DNA of 64,000 nt, taken from the NCBI RefSeq assembly GCF_013248905.1, contig NZ_JABRVS010000001.1, positions 3,720,001 to 3,784,000 of the forward strand. Reading direction: 5' to 3'. The position numbers were made by a program, and so were the translations under genes. Each line of letters starts with the position of its first letter. The first letter of the stretch is position 1. Source of the stretch: Shewanella sp. VB17. Lineage in GTDB: Bacteria; Pseudomonadota; Gammaproteobacteria; Enterobacterales; Shewanellaceae. The notes beneath the pieces were generated by a model, which saw only the letters and a program-made list of their open reading frames with translations, ran no database searches and was not told the DNA's origin. Below are positions 1 through 9,566 of the stretch, one piece after another.

Positions 1-205
1 CTAGCTGATTTGGTGCACCATTCTCCCCTGAGAGCATAGACGGGTCAATACCGTATTGCTGAGCCAACCTTTCCTGTTCAGCTTTAGGTAAGGTCATAAA
101 TTGTTCTATCATTTGCGGAGAAGGCGTAATAGCCTGTACTTGCGAGCTTAACAACACGAGTGCGCTGACACCTGCTATAAGTATTTTTTTGGTTTTGAAT
201 AACAC
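1..205 (-). CDS. Polysaccharide export protein, N-terminal fragment (runs off the left edge)
   Basis: A GTG codon at 205 opens a reading frame to the window edge, preceded by a good ribosome site (GGAGAT). The 68 visible residues start with a signal peptide (basic MLFKTKK, hydrophobic stretch, then SSQVQA). A segment with the pattern MIEQFMTLPKAEQ follows, which I associate with SLBB-type capsule/exopolysaccharide export proteins of Shewanella and Vibrio. The family forms the outer-membrane export channel for polysaccharide. It lies downstream of a long leader with an ops element and of an RfaH-type gene, the usual arrangement for a polysaccharide operon. Only the N-terminus is present, so the assignment is inferred mainly from context. 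Confidence 0.6.
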   Translation of the reverse strand, partial: MLFKTKKILIAGVSALVLLSSQVQAITPSPQMIEQFMTLPKAEQERLAQQYGIDPSMLSGENGAPNQL

Positions 206-1168
206 AGATTATCTCCGTTGATAGAACTAAACATCTAGCACAGTGCAGTAAATCACAAGCTAGAAAAATGAATAAAAAGGTTAAGATTAAGGCTGAGAAA
301 GAGAAAAAAACACTCAATTTGCAGGTTGAAGCTAATTAAAGTAATAACAGATTGTCTGACTGCGCTAAATAAAGCTGCAAACCTGTGGTGTCCGCGGATT
401 CAGTCATAATACTTATTCTCGATCACTTGGTGTTCAAACTGGCTGTATATTCTCTTCTCTTCTCTTCTCGAACATATAACCAAATTGCAGCAATATCATC
501 ATTCACTCTAGCCAGAGCTTGCACCCTTTCAATGACCTTTGATTGCTTTGCCATAATGAGAAACCTTTAGTTAAATCGACAAAAGACTCAAAAACAGGAC
601 GTTTACAGGCTAAAACTCACTGTATTCAGACACGCTACCGCCCATGGATTACGGCTTCCAGATTGCCCGACGCACTTAGCGACACTCACATTTTTTTACT
701 ACTATTTTATTCTCTTGACTCTAATATATTAGGTAGGGTCAAAATGCTACTCATTTATTGGCCTGATTGGTACTATAAATTGGGTACTAAGTTTTGATAA
801 GCGACGCATTATACGCTATTGTATTTAAAATTGCTGCTCATTAAAAATCCAACCTCAAACATCAAGGGGGTACTTTTACCCTACTAGTCCCATCAATACT
901 CAGACCAAATCTCGATAGGTATCATTCTAGATAATTTAATTGTCATTAAGTTTCGTGGGGTATTTTGATGTTTATTCAAAAAAACAGCAAGCTGGCATGG
1001 TACATATCACCCATCGACTCACAAATGGCTACCTCAGCAAAAAAAAACCTTAACAAGCCAGCTATTGTGCTTAACATAAAAACGAGGCATGGCTAATTAC
1101 AGCACAAAATAAATCCCTTAAGATAGGGTATCAACTCCACACTTATTCGATTGTCAATACCATCTTAC
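206..1168 (-). promoter_or_regulatory. Long untranslated leader of the polysaccharide operon
   Basis: About 960 bases separate the antiterminator gene from the export gene, and no convincing gene lies here on either strand. The short open frames have no ribosome sites or recognisable products. On the minus strand the region carries an ops element at 631-642 and a TATAAT -10-like hexamer at 808-813 preceded by a poor -35. Transcription probably starts near 800 and runs through ops to the GTG at 205, giving an mRNA leader of roughly 600 bases. Confidence 0.5.
631..642 (-). promoter_or_regulatory. ops element (RfaH recruitment site)
   Basis: The minus strand reads GGCGGTAGCGTG, identical to the 12-base ops core known from RfaH-controlled operons in enterobacteria and vibrios. 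In those systems RNA polymerase pauses at ops and RfaH binds the exposed non-template strand, suppressing termination over long operons. The site lies in the leader 426 bases upstream of the export gene, and an RfaH-type gene is next door. Function is inferred from the exact match and context. Confidence 0.9.
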
Positions 1169-1705
1169 TCAAACGGGTTTAATGCTATTTCTTGGCACTG
1201 ATACTCTTTTTTTCTGCCCCATAATCTCAAATAATACATGGCAACGTTTATCACCATTTGCCTCATCAAAAATCCCTTCAAGTTTTGCAAATGGTCCGTC
1301 TGTGAACATAATTGGATCGCCAAAACTCAGTTCTACCGTATCCAAACTTTCTAGGCATCCCTTTGAGAGTTCACTTGCTGGTAGCAATTCAGATAGCAGC
1401 TTATGCTCACGCATGCGAATGCTATGGATAATAGTGTCATCGATAGGCGTCATTGACTCATTGCAACCAATAATACGCCCTACACCGCGAGTCGAATGGA
1501 TGCGGGCAACACTGGTAACTTGAGGGTCAAAATGAATAAATAAATAACTAGGAAAAAGAGGGATCCGCTTGATGCTAATTTGCCCCTTAACCTTCTTTTC
1601 TTCACATATAGTCGGCAGATATGACTCAATATTTTGCAGGGTTAAGTGATGTACAGCCCTCGCCTCACCGCGAGGCTTGCAATATAGTAGATACCAAGCT
1701 TTCAT
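1169..1705 (-). CDS. rfaH: RfaH/NusG-family transcription antiterminator
   Basis: This 178-residue protein has a NusG N-terminal domain (WYLLYCKPRGE near residue 4, then PLFPSYLFIHFDP around 49-61) and a C-terminal KOW-like segment (FGDPIMFTDGPFAKLEGIF, about 127-145). RfaH-type paralogues bind RNA polymerase paused at ops sites and promote read-through of long cell-surface operons. The protein is slightly longer than E. coli RfaH (162). It is transcribed toward the ops-containing leader and the polysaccharide export gene, which fits a dedicated local regulator. It differs from housekeeping NusG in lacking the usual NusG N-terminus and in its neighbours. It could equally be named as a generic NusG-like antiterminator. 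Confidence 0.85.
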   Translation of the reverse strand: MKAWYLLYCKPRGEARAVHHLTLQNIESYLPTICEEKKVKGQISIKRIPLFPSYLFIHFDPQVTSVARIHSTRGVGRIIGCNESMTPIDDTIIHSIRMREHKLLSELLPASELSKGCLESLDTVELSFGDPIMFTDGPFAKLEGIFDEANGDKRCHVLFEIMGQKKRVSVPRNSIKPV

Positions 1706-1927
1706 GATTAGTTAACTCTTTACGTTTAGCTTTACTGATCTTAACTTTATAACAAAAAAATTATAAAAAAATTGACGATTCAGTGAGGGATAAATAATTT
1801 ATTTTACAGTCAAGAATTCGTTGAACATTACCTAGGACCTTAAATCCTTCATTGGCAATCTAAATTGTATCAAACTCCTAGTTTCATAGGAAGTACACCA
1901 CATTAGAGAAGTAAAAAATATTTTCTT

Positions 1928-1961
1928 AGGGCCTGTTATCTTTCATGGTTGTTTTTGAAAA
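1928..1961 (+). repeat. Dispersed repeat, copy 1
   Basis: The segment starts AGGGCCTGTTATCTTTCATG and is similar to 21963-21996, which starts AGGGCCTGTTGACC. Both are in the same orientation and share a following TTGTTTTT block. It may be one end of a lost insertion sequence or a small dispersed repeat. No partner inverted repeat was found nearby. Confidence 0.35.
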
Positions 1962-1994
1962 AATGGTTGATTTTTTTATACGAAGCAGAATTTT

Positions 1995-2240
1995 TGTGAC
2001 AGTGTTTTTCAAGGTAGTTCACACTCTTAGTTTAAATTTTACGCTAGATTTATCGTTTCTTCATCGGGTACATTAATCAGGTTCAACATGACCGAACCGA
2101 TAGCTTATTCTGTTAGGCCAACGCATTGAATTTCTCTCTTGCACAGCTTCAAGTACGGTTTTTCTATTTGATAAAAGCATCGCATGCCTCTTGCCTGACT
2201 ACAATAGTGCTTGGCGCTTTCAAGATTACAGTCTTTTTCT
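1995..2240 (-). pseudogene. Remnant of an IS3-family transposase (C-terminal end)
   Basis: Read on the minus strand, one frame gives LLSNRKTVLEAVQERNSMRW followed by a shifted frame ending VPDEETINLA and a stop. This resembles the end of IS3-family integrase-core transposases, where an R..VLEAA..RNP.RW block precedes a terminal LNP(D/E) segment. Just beyond, GTGTGAACTACCTTGAAAAA resembles IS3-type terminal sequence. The catalytic DDE region is missing and at least one frameshift is needed, so only a fossil remains. The assignment rests on motif memory. Confidence 0.4.
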
Positions 2241-2382
2241 CAGTTTCACTCTAAGTGATAAGTGTCGCCAGCTTATTACACTTTCATGGGCTACAGGATA
2301 AATACTCCAGACATAACGTCAATTTATATCTATCCCTGGCGCTTTTATTCTAAACAAGAGTGACATAAATGTTCCAAACATA

Positions 2383-2409
2383 AAAAAGTCAGCGAATGCT
2401 GACTTTTTT
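2383..2409 (-). terminator. Rho-independent terminator after ppiD
   Basis: AAAAAAGTCAGC and GCTGACTTTTTT form a 12-base perfect inverted repeat around a 3-base loop, about 20 bases past the ppiD stop on the minus strand. The symmetric A/T tracts would also allow termination on the plus strand. Confidence 0.85.
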
Positions 2410-2431
2410 GTTCCTAGTGCTTACTCCAGTC

Positions 2432-4291
2432 TTATTGTACAGAGGAGTAAACCACATCGCCTCTGGCTTTTAATGTGGCGATAAGTGCACGATAACTGCC
2501 TTCGCTGTATTGAGCACCTAACCTTTGCTTAAGTGCACCTAGCATATTCTCATCAGCCTTTTCAGCCGCATTGACTTTATCGAGTACGATAACGGCATAA
2601 CCTGAAGCAAGTGCAACCGTATCGACCGTAGCAGTGTCAGCAGGCTGTGCCATTTGAAATGCCTTATTGATAATGGCTCCATCGATATCTTTGTCAAAAC
2701 GACCCGCTGCTAACTTAGTGCTAAAGCTAACGTCAGTGTCTGGAAAAGAAGCCATGAGTGTCTGAGCTTTTTCTCTGACGATTTCATTGGCTTTTTCTTG
2801 CTGTAAGCGTGCAACAATATTCGATTTCACTTTAGCAAACTCTAATGTGCCTGCTGGAGTATGCGATTTCATACGTATAACCATCGCATGGTTAGCTCCC
2901 ACTTCAATCACATCACTGTTCATGCCATCGAACAACACATTATTAGAAAATGCCGCTTTGAGTACCTTTGGACTATCAAAAGGGGCTGGCGCTTGATCAC
3001 GAGTAAACACAGCAGTGGTGTTAACGCTCACGCCTAACTCTTTGGCTGCATCATTGAGAGTATCTGGCACTTCGTAACTGACATCTGCCAAGATTTGCTG
3101 TAAATCAAGATAAGTATCAATCGCCTGATCTTCTTTAAGCTGCGTAATGATTTTTGCTTTAACTTCGTCAAAAGGAGATTCTATACTGGGTTGAACATCA
3201 AGTAACTTAATGATGTGGTAACCAAAGCTTGTTTTAACCACCTCAGAATACTCGCCATTAGATAATGAGTACAATACCTCATCAAATGCAGGCTCCATCA
3301 CCCCTTGTTCAAACCAATCTAGCTGTCCGCCTTGCTCACCACTAAAGGTATCTTCAGATTCTGCTTTGGCCAATTCTGCAAAGTCTTCACCCGCTTGTAA
3401 TTGCTTATAGATGGCATCAGCTTTCGCTTTTGCCGCAGAGTCATCATCACCGATGTTCACCAGTATGTGGCCGGCAAGACGTTTCTCAGCTTTGAGGTAT
3501 TGTGACTTATTCTCTACATAGAAAGTCTGGGCTTCTTCGTCGGTGACAACCACATCCTTCGCCATATTTTTTGCATTAAGTTCAATATACTCAAGGCTCA
3601 AGGTTTCAGGGCTCATGAACTGGGCTAAGTTAGTATCGTAAAACGCCTTAGCTTGCTCATCCGTTACCTCAACTTTAGCAATATAAGGTGTTGCATCGAC
3701 GATATGGTAACGAAGATCACGCGTTTGCCCCTGAATAGCCGCAAGGTTATCCGTCTCGCCCGGTAAAACAAACTCAGAACCCACTAATGAAGCCACAAGC
3801 TGACGACGAGTCATGTCGGTACGCATCATGTTTCTAAACGTATTCGCTTGATAACCTAACTGACGTAAAATGGACTGATAGCGATCATTATCAAACTGGC
3901 CATCAGTTTGAAATGCCGGCTCTGTCATAATAGCCGTTTTAATTTGTTCATCAGACACTCGTAAACCCAGATCAGCGGCACTTTGATCAAGTAGTTTTTC
4001 AGACACTAGACGTTCTAAAACACTTTGTTTAACACTGGCTAAATAACTGTCATCAGCAGCAAGGGCGCCGTACATTTCACCGAGTTGTTGCTCTAAACGA
4101 GCACGCTCACTTTGATAAGCCTGTTCCAAAGCCGATTCACTGATATCTTCACCATTAACCGTCGCTGCAGCAACCTCTGTTGATGAACCTAAATAACTAC
4201 TCACACCAGTAAATGCAAAGGACAGTATGACAAGAACCAGAATGCTTTTTGCAATCACGCCTTGTGAACCTTCGCGAATCTTCTCTAACAT
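2432..4291 (-). CDS. ppiD: Periplasmic folding chaperone / parvulin-type isomerase PpiD
   Basis: PpiD is an inner-membrane-anchored periplasmic chaperone with an inactive-type parvulin domain that assists newly translocated envelope proteins at the Sec translocon. With the chosen start (MLEKIREGSQG) it is 619 residues, close to E. coli PpiD (623). It has one membrane helix at about 14-34 (AKSILVLVILSFAFTGV), a SurA-like N-terminal chaperone segment, and a parvulin domain at about 270-355 (HILV, then GGQLDWFEQGVMEPAF and FGYHIIKLLD). A longer frame reaches 4366, but that extension lies on the hupB terminator hairpin (4322-4357), so the start at 4291 is preferred. It follows hupB and lon, the standard gene order. 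Confidence 0.95.
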   Translation of the reverse strand: MLEKIREGSQGVIAKSILVLVILSFAFTGVSSYLGSSTEVAAATVNGEDISESALEQAYQSERARLEQQLGEMYGALAADDSYLASVKQSVLERLVSEKLLDQSAADLGLRVSDEQIKTAIMTEPAFQTDGQFDNDRYQSILRQLGYQANTFRNMMRTDMTRRQLVASLVGSEFVLPGETDNLAAIQGQTRDLRYHIVDATPYIAKVEVTDEQAKAFYDTNLAQFMSPETLSLEYIELNAKNMAKDVVVTDEEAQTFYVENKSQYLKAEKRLAGHILVNIGDDDSAAKAKADAIYKQLQAGEDFAELAKAESEDTFSGEQGGQLDWFEQGVMEPAFDEVLYSLSNGEYSEVVKTSFGYHIIKLLDVQPSIESPFDEVKAKIITQLKEDQAIDTYLDLQQILADVSYEVPDTLNDAAKELGVSVNTTAVFTRDQAPAPFDSPKVLKAAFSNNVLFDGMNSDVIEVGANHAMVIRMKSHTPAGTLEFAKVKSNIVARLQQEKANEIVREKAQTLMASFPDTDVSFSTKLAAGRFDKDIDGAIINKAFQMAQPADTATVDTVALASGYAVIVLDKVNAAEKADENMLGALKQRLGAQYSEGSYRALIATLKARGDVVYSSVQ

Positions 4292-4321
4292 TAGATATCT
4301 CGCTCGTTGCGATAAAAAAAT

Positions 4322-4357
4322 AAAAAGGCGCATCACGGTGTTCGAGATGCGCCTTTT
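4322..4357 (-). terminator. Rho-independent terminator after hupB
   Basis: AAAAGGCGCATC (4323-4334) pairs with GATGCGCCTTTT (4346-4357) around an 11-base loop. On the minus strand it lies 140 bases past the hupB stop and upstream of ppiD. The stem also rules out the longer ppiD start. Confidence 0.8.
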
Positions 4358-4499
4358 CGTAAACATTAAGGCTAAGCCAAGCTAAGGCTCAACTCATCCT
4401 TACCATACTTACTGTCGATAAACACCGCCAATGAGCAGTGCTTTATCTCTATAAGAAGCTCATTAAGAGAGTATAAAGCCTGATAAGGCCAACACTGTC

Positions 4500-4772
4500 T
4501 TAGTTGACAGCGTCTTTTAGCGCTTTTCCTGCTTTAAATGCAGGAATATTAGCCGCAGCAATCTTTATTTCTGCACCCGTCTGTGGATTACGACCAGTAC
4601 GTTCTGCGCGTTGACGCACTTCAAAAGTACCAAAACCAACAAGAGAAATCTTATCGCCATCTTTTAAGCCGTCGGTAACAGCCCCAATGAAAGAGTTCAA
4701 TGCGCGTTCAGCGGCAGCTTTAGTAATGTCCGCACCAGAAGCGATTTTCTCGATTAATTCAGATTTGTTCAT
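4500..4772 (-). CDS. hupB: DNA-binding protein HU-beta
   Basis: At 90 residues this is the exact family length for a histone-like HU subunit that bends and compacts DNA. The sequence starts [11 protein letters not shown], contains the signature [19 protein letters not shown] at about 46-64 (the beta-arm with its Pro that inserts into DNA), and ends [13 protein letters not shown] strong ribosome site (AAGGGGATGAC) precedes the ATG. It is transcribed alone between lon and ppiD, from the promoter at 4839-4867 to the terminator at 4322-4357. Confidence 0.98.
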   Translation of the reverse strand: MNKSELIEKIASGADITKAAAERALNSFIGAVTDGLKDGDKISLVGFGTFEVRQRAERTGRNPQTGAEIKIAAANIPAFKAGKALKDAVN

Positions 4773-4838
4773 GTCATCCCCTTGAATGTAGTTTTCTGTA
4801 TCGCAACCAACTCCTTCACTGGAATGGTCTACGAAGCT

Positions 4839-4867
4839 TTTATAACAAGCTTGAAATTAAATTTCAA
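4839..4867 (-). promoter_or_regulatory. Predicted sigma-70 promoter of hupB
   Basis: On the minus strand, TTGAAA (4867-4862) and TATAAA (4844-4839) are separated by exactly 17 bases, 67 bases upstream of the hupB start. The -35 lies inside the palindrome at 4848-4870. Confidence 0.6.
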
Positions 4868-4870
4868 GCT
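4848..4870. promoter_or_regulatory. 23-base perfect palindrome over the hupB promoter
   Basis: AGCTTGAAATT and AATTTCAAGCT flank a single central A. The palindrome covers the -35 and spacer of the predicted hupB promoter, so it could be an operator or, less likely, an RNA hairpin. No regulator can be named from sequence alone. Confidence 0.4.
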
Positions 4871-5032
4871 CTACAGGAAAAGCAAATATATATTATTAAA
4901 AAATAGCTCAAAAGCAGTTGCCGCAAGGGCTTGAGAACAGTGAGCTAACTGCTAACCTAGGCTACCACAGCTCACGACTTTAAAAAGCCCCTTTTTGCAT
5001 TTTTTTTACTGCTATTGGTAAGTATTTTTGCA

Positions 5033-7390
5033 TTAACCCAAATTTTTCACGATTTCAAAGCCTTCAACTGGACGTTCTAACGCCAATTTCAAGACTTCGT
5101 CCACCCAACGCACTGAATGAATTGTCAGATCAGCAACGACATTAGCGGGAATCTCTTCCAAATCACGCTCATTCTCTTTCGGAATCAACACCACTTTTAT
5201 GCCACCACGGTGCGCTGCAAGCAGTTTCTCTTTCAATCCACCAATGGGAAGCACTTCACCGCGCAGGGTAATTTCTCCTGTCATGGCAACATCGGCTCGT
5301 ACAGGATTACCGGTTAAACTTGACACTAATGCGGTGCACATCGCAGCGCCGGCAGATGGACCATCTTTGGGCGTTGCCCCTTCTGGTACATGCACATGGA
5401 TGTCTCGTTTTTCGTAAAAATCAGGATTGATGCCTAATTGATCAACACGAGCTCTGACCACAGTCATGGCAGCTTGAATCGATTCTTGCATTACATCACC
5501 CAGCGAACCTGTATAACTAAGCTTACCTTTGCCTGGCACTGATGTCGCTTCAATGGTCAGTAAATCACCCCCAACTTCAGTCCATGCAAGTCCCGTCACT
5601 TGGCCAATTTGGTTATTCGATTCCGCTTTACCATAATCACAACGCTGCACGCCTAAGAATGACTTAAGGTTGTCTTGGGTCACATCAATATGTTTAACAC
5701 TCTTATCGAGCAAAATTTGCTTAACCACTTTACGGCAAATTTTCGACAACTCACGCTCAAGTGAACGTACTCCCGCTTCACGGGTGTAGTAACGAATAAT
5801 GCCTATAATGGCACAATCGTGAACGGTCACCTCTTTAGGCTTAAGTCCATTGCGTTCGATCTGTTTTTGCAACAAGTGCTGCTTAGCAATGTTAAGTTTT
5901 TCATCTTCGGTGTAACCAGAAAGACGGATCACTTCCATACGGTCCAATAATGGACCTGGGATATTCATCGAGTTAGATGTGGCAACAAACATCACATCAG
6001 ACAGATCATAATCGACTTCTAAGTAATGGTCACTAAAACTAGAATTCTGTTCAGGATCCAGTACCTCTAACAAAGCCGATGCGGGGTCGCCGCGCATATC
6101 TGAACTCATTTTATCGATTTCATCGAGTAAGAAAAGTGGATTTTTAACCCCAACTTTAGCCATTTTTTGAATGACTTTACCCGGCATGGAACCAATATAA
6201 GTTCGGCGATGACCACGGATCTCAGCCTCATCACGCACCCCACCTAACGCAACACGTACATATTGACGTCCGGTGGCTTTAGCAATTGACTGACCTAACG
6301 ATGTTTTCCCAACCCCTGGTGGCCCAACTAAACACAAAATAGGACCTTTGAGCTGCCTAACTCGACTTTGAACCGCAAGGTATTCTAAAATGCGTTCTTT
6401 GACTTTTTCAAGTCCAAAATGATCTGCATCAAGTAAATCTTGCGCTTTGGCTAGATCACGTTTAATTTTTGAACGCTTATGCCAAGGCACTGATATCATC
6501 CAATCAACATAGCTGCGAACCACCGTCGCTTCTGCCGACATAGGTGACATCATTTTTAATTTGTTCAGCTCAGCAGTGGCTTTATCTTTGGCCTCTTCAG
6601 GCATTTTAGCGTCTTCAATCTTACGTGCTAAGGATTCAAATTCATCATGGGATTCGTCAATGTCCCCAAGCTCTTTTTGAATCGCCTTCATCTGCTCGTT
6701 AAGATAATACTCTCGCTGGCTCTTTTCCATCTGCTTTTTAACGCGAGAACGGATCCGCTTTTCAACTTGAAGTAAGTCAATTTCTGACTCCATCATCGCC
6801 ATCAAATATTCAAGGCGCTCAGAAACATCAACCATCTCCAAGACAGATTGCTTATCTTCAAGCTTAAGCGGCATGTGCGCAGCCATGGTATCGGCTAAAC
6901 GCGGCGCTTCATCGATGCCCGATAATGAAGTAAGTACTTCAGGAGGGATTTTCTTATTAAGCTTGATGTAACCTTCAAATTGCCCTACAGCAGAACGTAC
7001 CAGTACTTCTTCTTCTTTCTCAGCCATTGGCTCAGACTCGAGGTACAGGGCTGTCGCAACGAAAAATGACTCTTCATCTGTGTATTTTTCAATACGTGCG
7101 CGCTTGACGCCTTCGACCAACACTTTAACCGTGCCATCAGGCAGTTTTAATAACTGTAAAATTGATGCGACTGTGCCTACCTCAAAAATGTCATCGGTAC
7201 TTGGCTCGTCCTGCTCAGCATCTCGCTGAGCAACTAAAATAATTTGTTTGTCTTGCTCCATCGCTGTTTCCAGACAACGAATAGACTTTTCCCGTCCTAC
7301 GAATAACGGAATGACCATATGGGGATACACCACAACATCTCTTAGTGGCAGTACGGGTAGTTCGATTCGCGCTTCACTCTCTTGTGTCAT
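5033..7390 (-). CDS. lon: ATP-dependent protease Lon
   Basis: Lon is the soluble AAA+ serine protease that degrades misfolded and regulatory proteins. The 785-residue protein has the N-terminal substrate-binding domain ([20 protein letters not shown]), Walker [10 protein letters not shown] near 354-362, Walker B FLLDEID, and a C-terminal protease domain with KDGPSAG, whose Ser near residue 679 pairs with a downstream Lys (GLKEKLLAA). E. coli Lon is 784 residues. A longer frame begins at 7420 (MSIISK), but that codon lies at about the predicted transcription start of the heat-shock-like promoter at 7425-7452, so [13 protein letters not shown] at 7390 is chosen. It follows clpP-clpX as in related genomes. 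Confidence 0.97.
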   Translation of the reverse strand: MTQESEARIELPVLPLRDVVVYPHMVIPLFVGREKSIRCLETAMEQDKQIILVAQRDAEQDEPSTDDIFEVGTVASILQLLKLPDGTVKVLVEGVKRARIEKYTDEESFFVATALYLESEPMAEKEEEVLVRSAVGQFEGYIKLNKKIPPEVLTSLSGIDEAPRLADTMAAHMPLKLEDKQSVLEMVDVSERLEYLMAMMESEIDLLQVEKRIRSRVKKQMEKSQREYYLNEQMKAIQKELGDIDESHDEFESLARKIEDAKMPEEAKDKATAELNKLKMMSPMSAEATVVRSYVDWMISVPWHKRSKIKRDLAKAQDLLDADHFGLEKVKERILEYLAVQSRVRQLKGPILCLVGPPGVGKTSLGQSIAKATGRQYVRVALGGVRDEAEIRGHRRTYIGSMPGKVIQKMAKVGVKNPLFLLDEIDKMSSDMRGDPASALLEVLDPEQNSSFSDHYLEVDYDLSDVMFVATSNSMNIPGPLLDRMEVIRLSGYTEDEKLNIAKQHLLQKQIERNGLKPKEVTVHDCAIIGIIRYYTREAGVRSLERELSKICRKVVKQILLDKSVKHIDVTQDNLKSFLGVQRCDYGKAESNNQIGQVTGLAWTEVGGDLLTIEATSVPGKGKLSYTGSLGDVMQESIQAAMTVVRARVDQLGINPDFYEKRDIHVHVPEGATPKDGPSAGAAMCTALVSSLTGNPVRADVAMTGEITLRGEVLPIGGLKEKLLAAHRGGIKVVLIPKENERDLEEIPANVVADLTIHSVRWVDEVLKLALERPVEGFEIVKNLG

Positions 7391-7424
7391 AGCTCGATTC
7401 CGTTTGCTGATAATACTCATCAGT

Positions 7425-7452
7425 ATATTGGGATGAATTGATTGGTTTCAAT
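7425..7452 (-). promoter_or_regulatory. Heat-shock (sigma-32 type) promoter of lon
   Basis: The minus strand has ATTGAAA (7452-7446), a 13-base spacer and CCCAATAT (7432-7425). The sigma-32 consensus is CTTGAAA and CCCATNT-like with a 13-17 base spacer. It lies 35 bases upstream of the chosen lon start. Lon is a classic sigma-32 regulon member in E. coli. Confidence 0.65.
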
Positions 7453-7483
7453 AGCTAATAGCCATTTAATAAGCCGAGAGTAT

Positions 7484-7512
7484 AAAAAAGGAGCCATATA
7501 GGCTCCAGTTTT
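7484..7512 (-). terminator. Rho-independent terminator after clpX
   Basis: GGAGCC (7490-7495) and GGCTCC (7501-7506) form a stem around TATAT, followed on the minus strand by a run of T. It lies between the clpX stop and the lon promoter, so lon is a separate transcription unit. Confidence 0.8.
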
Positions 7513-7536
7513 TCAACTTATGAGGGGTTCGCTGAA

Positions 7537-8817
7537 TTATTGTTCAGCGCCTGCCGCTTTAGATTCACTATTTTCGTAAATGAGGATCGGCGTCGACTCC
7601 CCATTAACGACTGATTCATCTATAACCACTTTGGCCACATTATCAATAGAAGGAAGATCATACATAACATCAAGTAAGATCCCCTCAACGATAGAACGGA
7701 GACCACGCGCACCAGTTTTACGTGTCTTGGCTTTGACCGCTATCGCTTTAAGCGCATCTTCACGGAACTCAAGTTCTACCTCTTCCATTTCGAACAACGC
7801 TGAGAATTGCTTAGTCAAGGCATTCTTAGGCTCAGATAATATCTGTACTAACGCCTCATCGTCAAGCTCAGCCAGTGTAGCAAGCACAGGAAGGCGTCCA
7901 ATAAACTCTGGAATTAACCCGTATTTAACCAAATCTTCAGGCTCGACTTGCATTAAGGTTTCAGAGATTGTCGCCTTATCGTCTTCACCTTTAACTTGTG
8001 CACTAAAACCAATACCGGTTCCCGTGTGAGCACGTTGTTGAATCACTTTCTCTAACCCAGAGAATGCACCACCACAGATAAAGAGGATCTTAGAAGTATC
8101 TACTTGTAAGAACTCTTGCTGTGGGTGTTTACGCCCACCTTGAGGAGGCACAGCTGCAACAGTCCCTTCAATCAGCTTAAGCAAAGCTTGCTGTACACCT
8201 TCACCAGAGACATCACGGGTAATTGACGGGTTGTCCGACTTACGACTGATTTTGTCAATCTCATCGATATAAACGATGCCTCGTTGTGCCTTGTCAACAT
8301 CATAATCACACTTTTGCAGTAATTTCTGAATGATATTTTCAACATCTTCACCCACATAACCCGCTTCAGTCAGCGTAGTTGCATCGGCCATGGTGAAAGG
8401 AACATTCAATAAACGCGCAAGTGTTTCTGCTAATAAGGTTTTACCACTACCTGTAGGACCAATTAGCAATATGTTACTCTTACCAAGCTCTACATCCTGT
8501 TTAGGATCCGCATTCTTTAAACGCTTATAGTGATTATATACCGCAACCGACAACACTTTTTTGGCCTTGTCTTGTCCTATGACATAATCGTCTAAATGCG
8601 CTCTTAACTCATGTGGAGTTGGTAACTTATCTTGATCTTGCTTAGGTGAGATTTCTTTAATCTCTTCCCTGATGATGTCGTTGCAAAGCTCTACACACTC
8701 ATCGCAAACGTACACTGAAGGGCCTGCAATGAGTTTTCTCACCTCATGTTGGCTCTTACCACAAAAAGAGCAGTAGAGTAGTTTCCCACTATCACCTGTA
8801 CTTTTGTTATCACTCAT
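7537..8817 (-). CDS. clpX: ATP-dependent Clp protease ATPase subunit ClpX
   Basis: ClpX is the hexameric AAA+ unfoldase that feeds tagged substrates to ClpP. The 426-residue protein matches E. coli ClpX (424). It has the N-terminal zinc-binding domain with two CxxC pairs (YCSFCGKSQ near 15 and [10 protein letters not shown] near 37), Walker A GPTGSGKT near 120, Walker [10 protein letters not shown] near 182, the IGF loop (THTGTGIGF region) that docks ClpP, and the sensor segment [10 protein letters not shown]. It lies 81 bases after clpP, with which it is probably co-transcribed. Confidence 0.98.
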   Translation of the reverse strand: MSDNKSTGDSGKLLYCSFCGKSQHEVRKLIAGPSVYVCDECVELCNDIIREEIKEISPKQDQDKLPTPHELRAHLDDYVIGQDKAKKVLSVAVYNHYKRLKNADPKQDVELGKSNILLIGPTGSGKTLLAETLARLLNVPFTMADATTLTEAGYVGEDVENIIQKLLQKCDYDVDKAQRGIVYIDEIDKISRKSDNPSITRDVSGEGVQQALLKLIEGTVAAVPPQGGRKHPQQEFLQVDTSKILFICGGAFSGLEKVIQQRAHTGTGIGFSAQVKGEDDKATISETLMQVEPEDLVKYGLIPEFIGRLPVLATLAELDDEALVQILSEPKNALTKQFSALFEMEEVELEFREDALKAIAVKAKTRKTGARGLRSIVEGILLDVMYDLPSIDNVAKVVIDESVVNGESTPILIYENSESKAAGAEQ

Positions 8818-8898
8818 TACTCTACCTCTTGAACAGTCTGCACTACCGTCTAAATCACCTACAGCCTACACTTATCATAGCTCAGCCAAAGATAAAAA

Positions 8899-9510
8899 TC
8901 AGCCCCGTTGCTCAAACACTGAGTCAACTAAGCCATATTCAGCAGCTTGTGCTGCGCTCATAAAGTTATCACGGTCTGTGTCACCCTCAATAACCTCCAA
9001 AGGCTGACCGGTATGATCGGCCAAAATTTGGTTTAATTTGTTTTTAATGCCAAGGATCTCTTGCGCATGTATCGCAATGTCAGAAGCCTGACCTTGAAAA
9101 CCACCCAGTGGTTGATGGATCATAACACGTGAATTAGGTAAACAATGACGCTTACCCTTCGCCCCACCGGCGAGTAAAAAAGCCCCCATACTTGCCGCTT
9201 GCCCAATACACACAGTACTGACATTAGGCTTAATGAACTGCATGGTGTCATAAATAGCCATACCTGCAGTGACCGAGCCTCCTGGAGAGTTAATATAAAG
9301 AGAAATGTCTTGATCTGGATTCTCTGATTCTAAAAACAATAGCTGAGCCACAATAAGGTTAGCCATATGCTCTTCAACCTGACCCACTAAGAAGATGACA
9401 CGCTCTTTAAGTAAACGAGAATAGATATCGTATGAACGCTCACCTTTAGCGGTTTGTTCAACCACCATAGGAACGAGTGCATTTAGTACTGATTCTGGTG
9501 CATTTTGCAT
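8899..9510 (-). CDS. clpP: ATP-dependent Clp protease proteolytic subunit ClpP
   Basis: ClpP forms the tetradecameric serine protease chamber capped by ClpX or ClpA. The 203-residue product has an intact catalytic triad: Ser107 in GQAASMGA, His132 in VMIHQP and Asp181 in DTDRDNF. The N-terminus ([19 protein letters not shown]) includes the short propeptide common in gammaproteobacteria. The ribosome site is AGGGATAATAA. A strong hairpin (9535-9562) and a heat-shock-like promoter (9567-9594) lie between tig and this gene. Confidence 0.98.
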   Translation of the reverse strand: MQNAPESVLNALVPMVVEQTAKGERSYDIYSRLLKERVIFLVGQVEEHMANLIVAQLLFLESENPDQDISLYINSPGGSVTAGMAIYDTMQFIKPNVSTVCIGQAASMGAFLLAGGAKGKRHCLPNSRVMIHQPLGGFQGQASDIAIHAQEILGIKNKLNQILADHTGQPLEVIEGDTDRDNFMSAAQAAEYGLVDSVFEQRG

Positions 9511-9534
9511 TATTTATTATCCCTAAATAAAAAC

Positions 9535-9562
9535 GGCTCGAATGAGGAACCTCATACGAGCC
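9535..9562 (-). terminator. Hairpin between tig and clpP
   Basis: On the minus strand GGCTCG-T-ATGAGG pairs with CCTCAT-T-CGAGCC around TT, followed by GTTTTTATTT. It has the form of an intrinsic terminator for tig. It also lies right at the start of the transcript expected from the promoter at 9567-9594, so it may sit in the clpP 5' end as a stabilising or attenuating hairpin. Confidence 0.75.
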
Positions 9563-9566
9563 ATTA

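Larger units (their letters stand above)
1706..2382. other. Gene-poor stretch with decayed insertion DNA
   Basis: No intact gene is visible between the antiterminator gene and the ppiD terminator. Two things stand out: a repeat-like segment at 1928-1961 that resembles one at 21963-21996, and an IS3-like transposase tail at about 1995-2240. The remainder is AT-rich, and the part next to 1705 presumably holds the antiterminator promoter. Confidence 0.45.

Noticed and set aside
84..797. Open frames of 61-84 codons around the polysaccharide operon leader
   Set aside because: They lack ribosome sites, have low-complexity composition and overlap the leader and the true signal-peptide frame.
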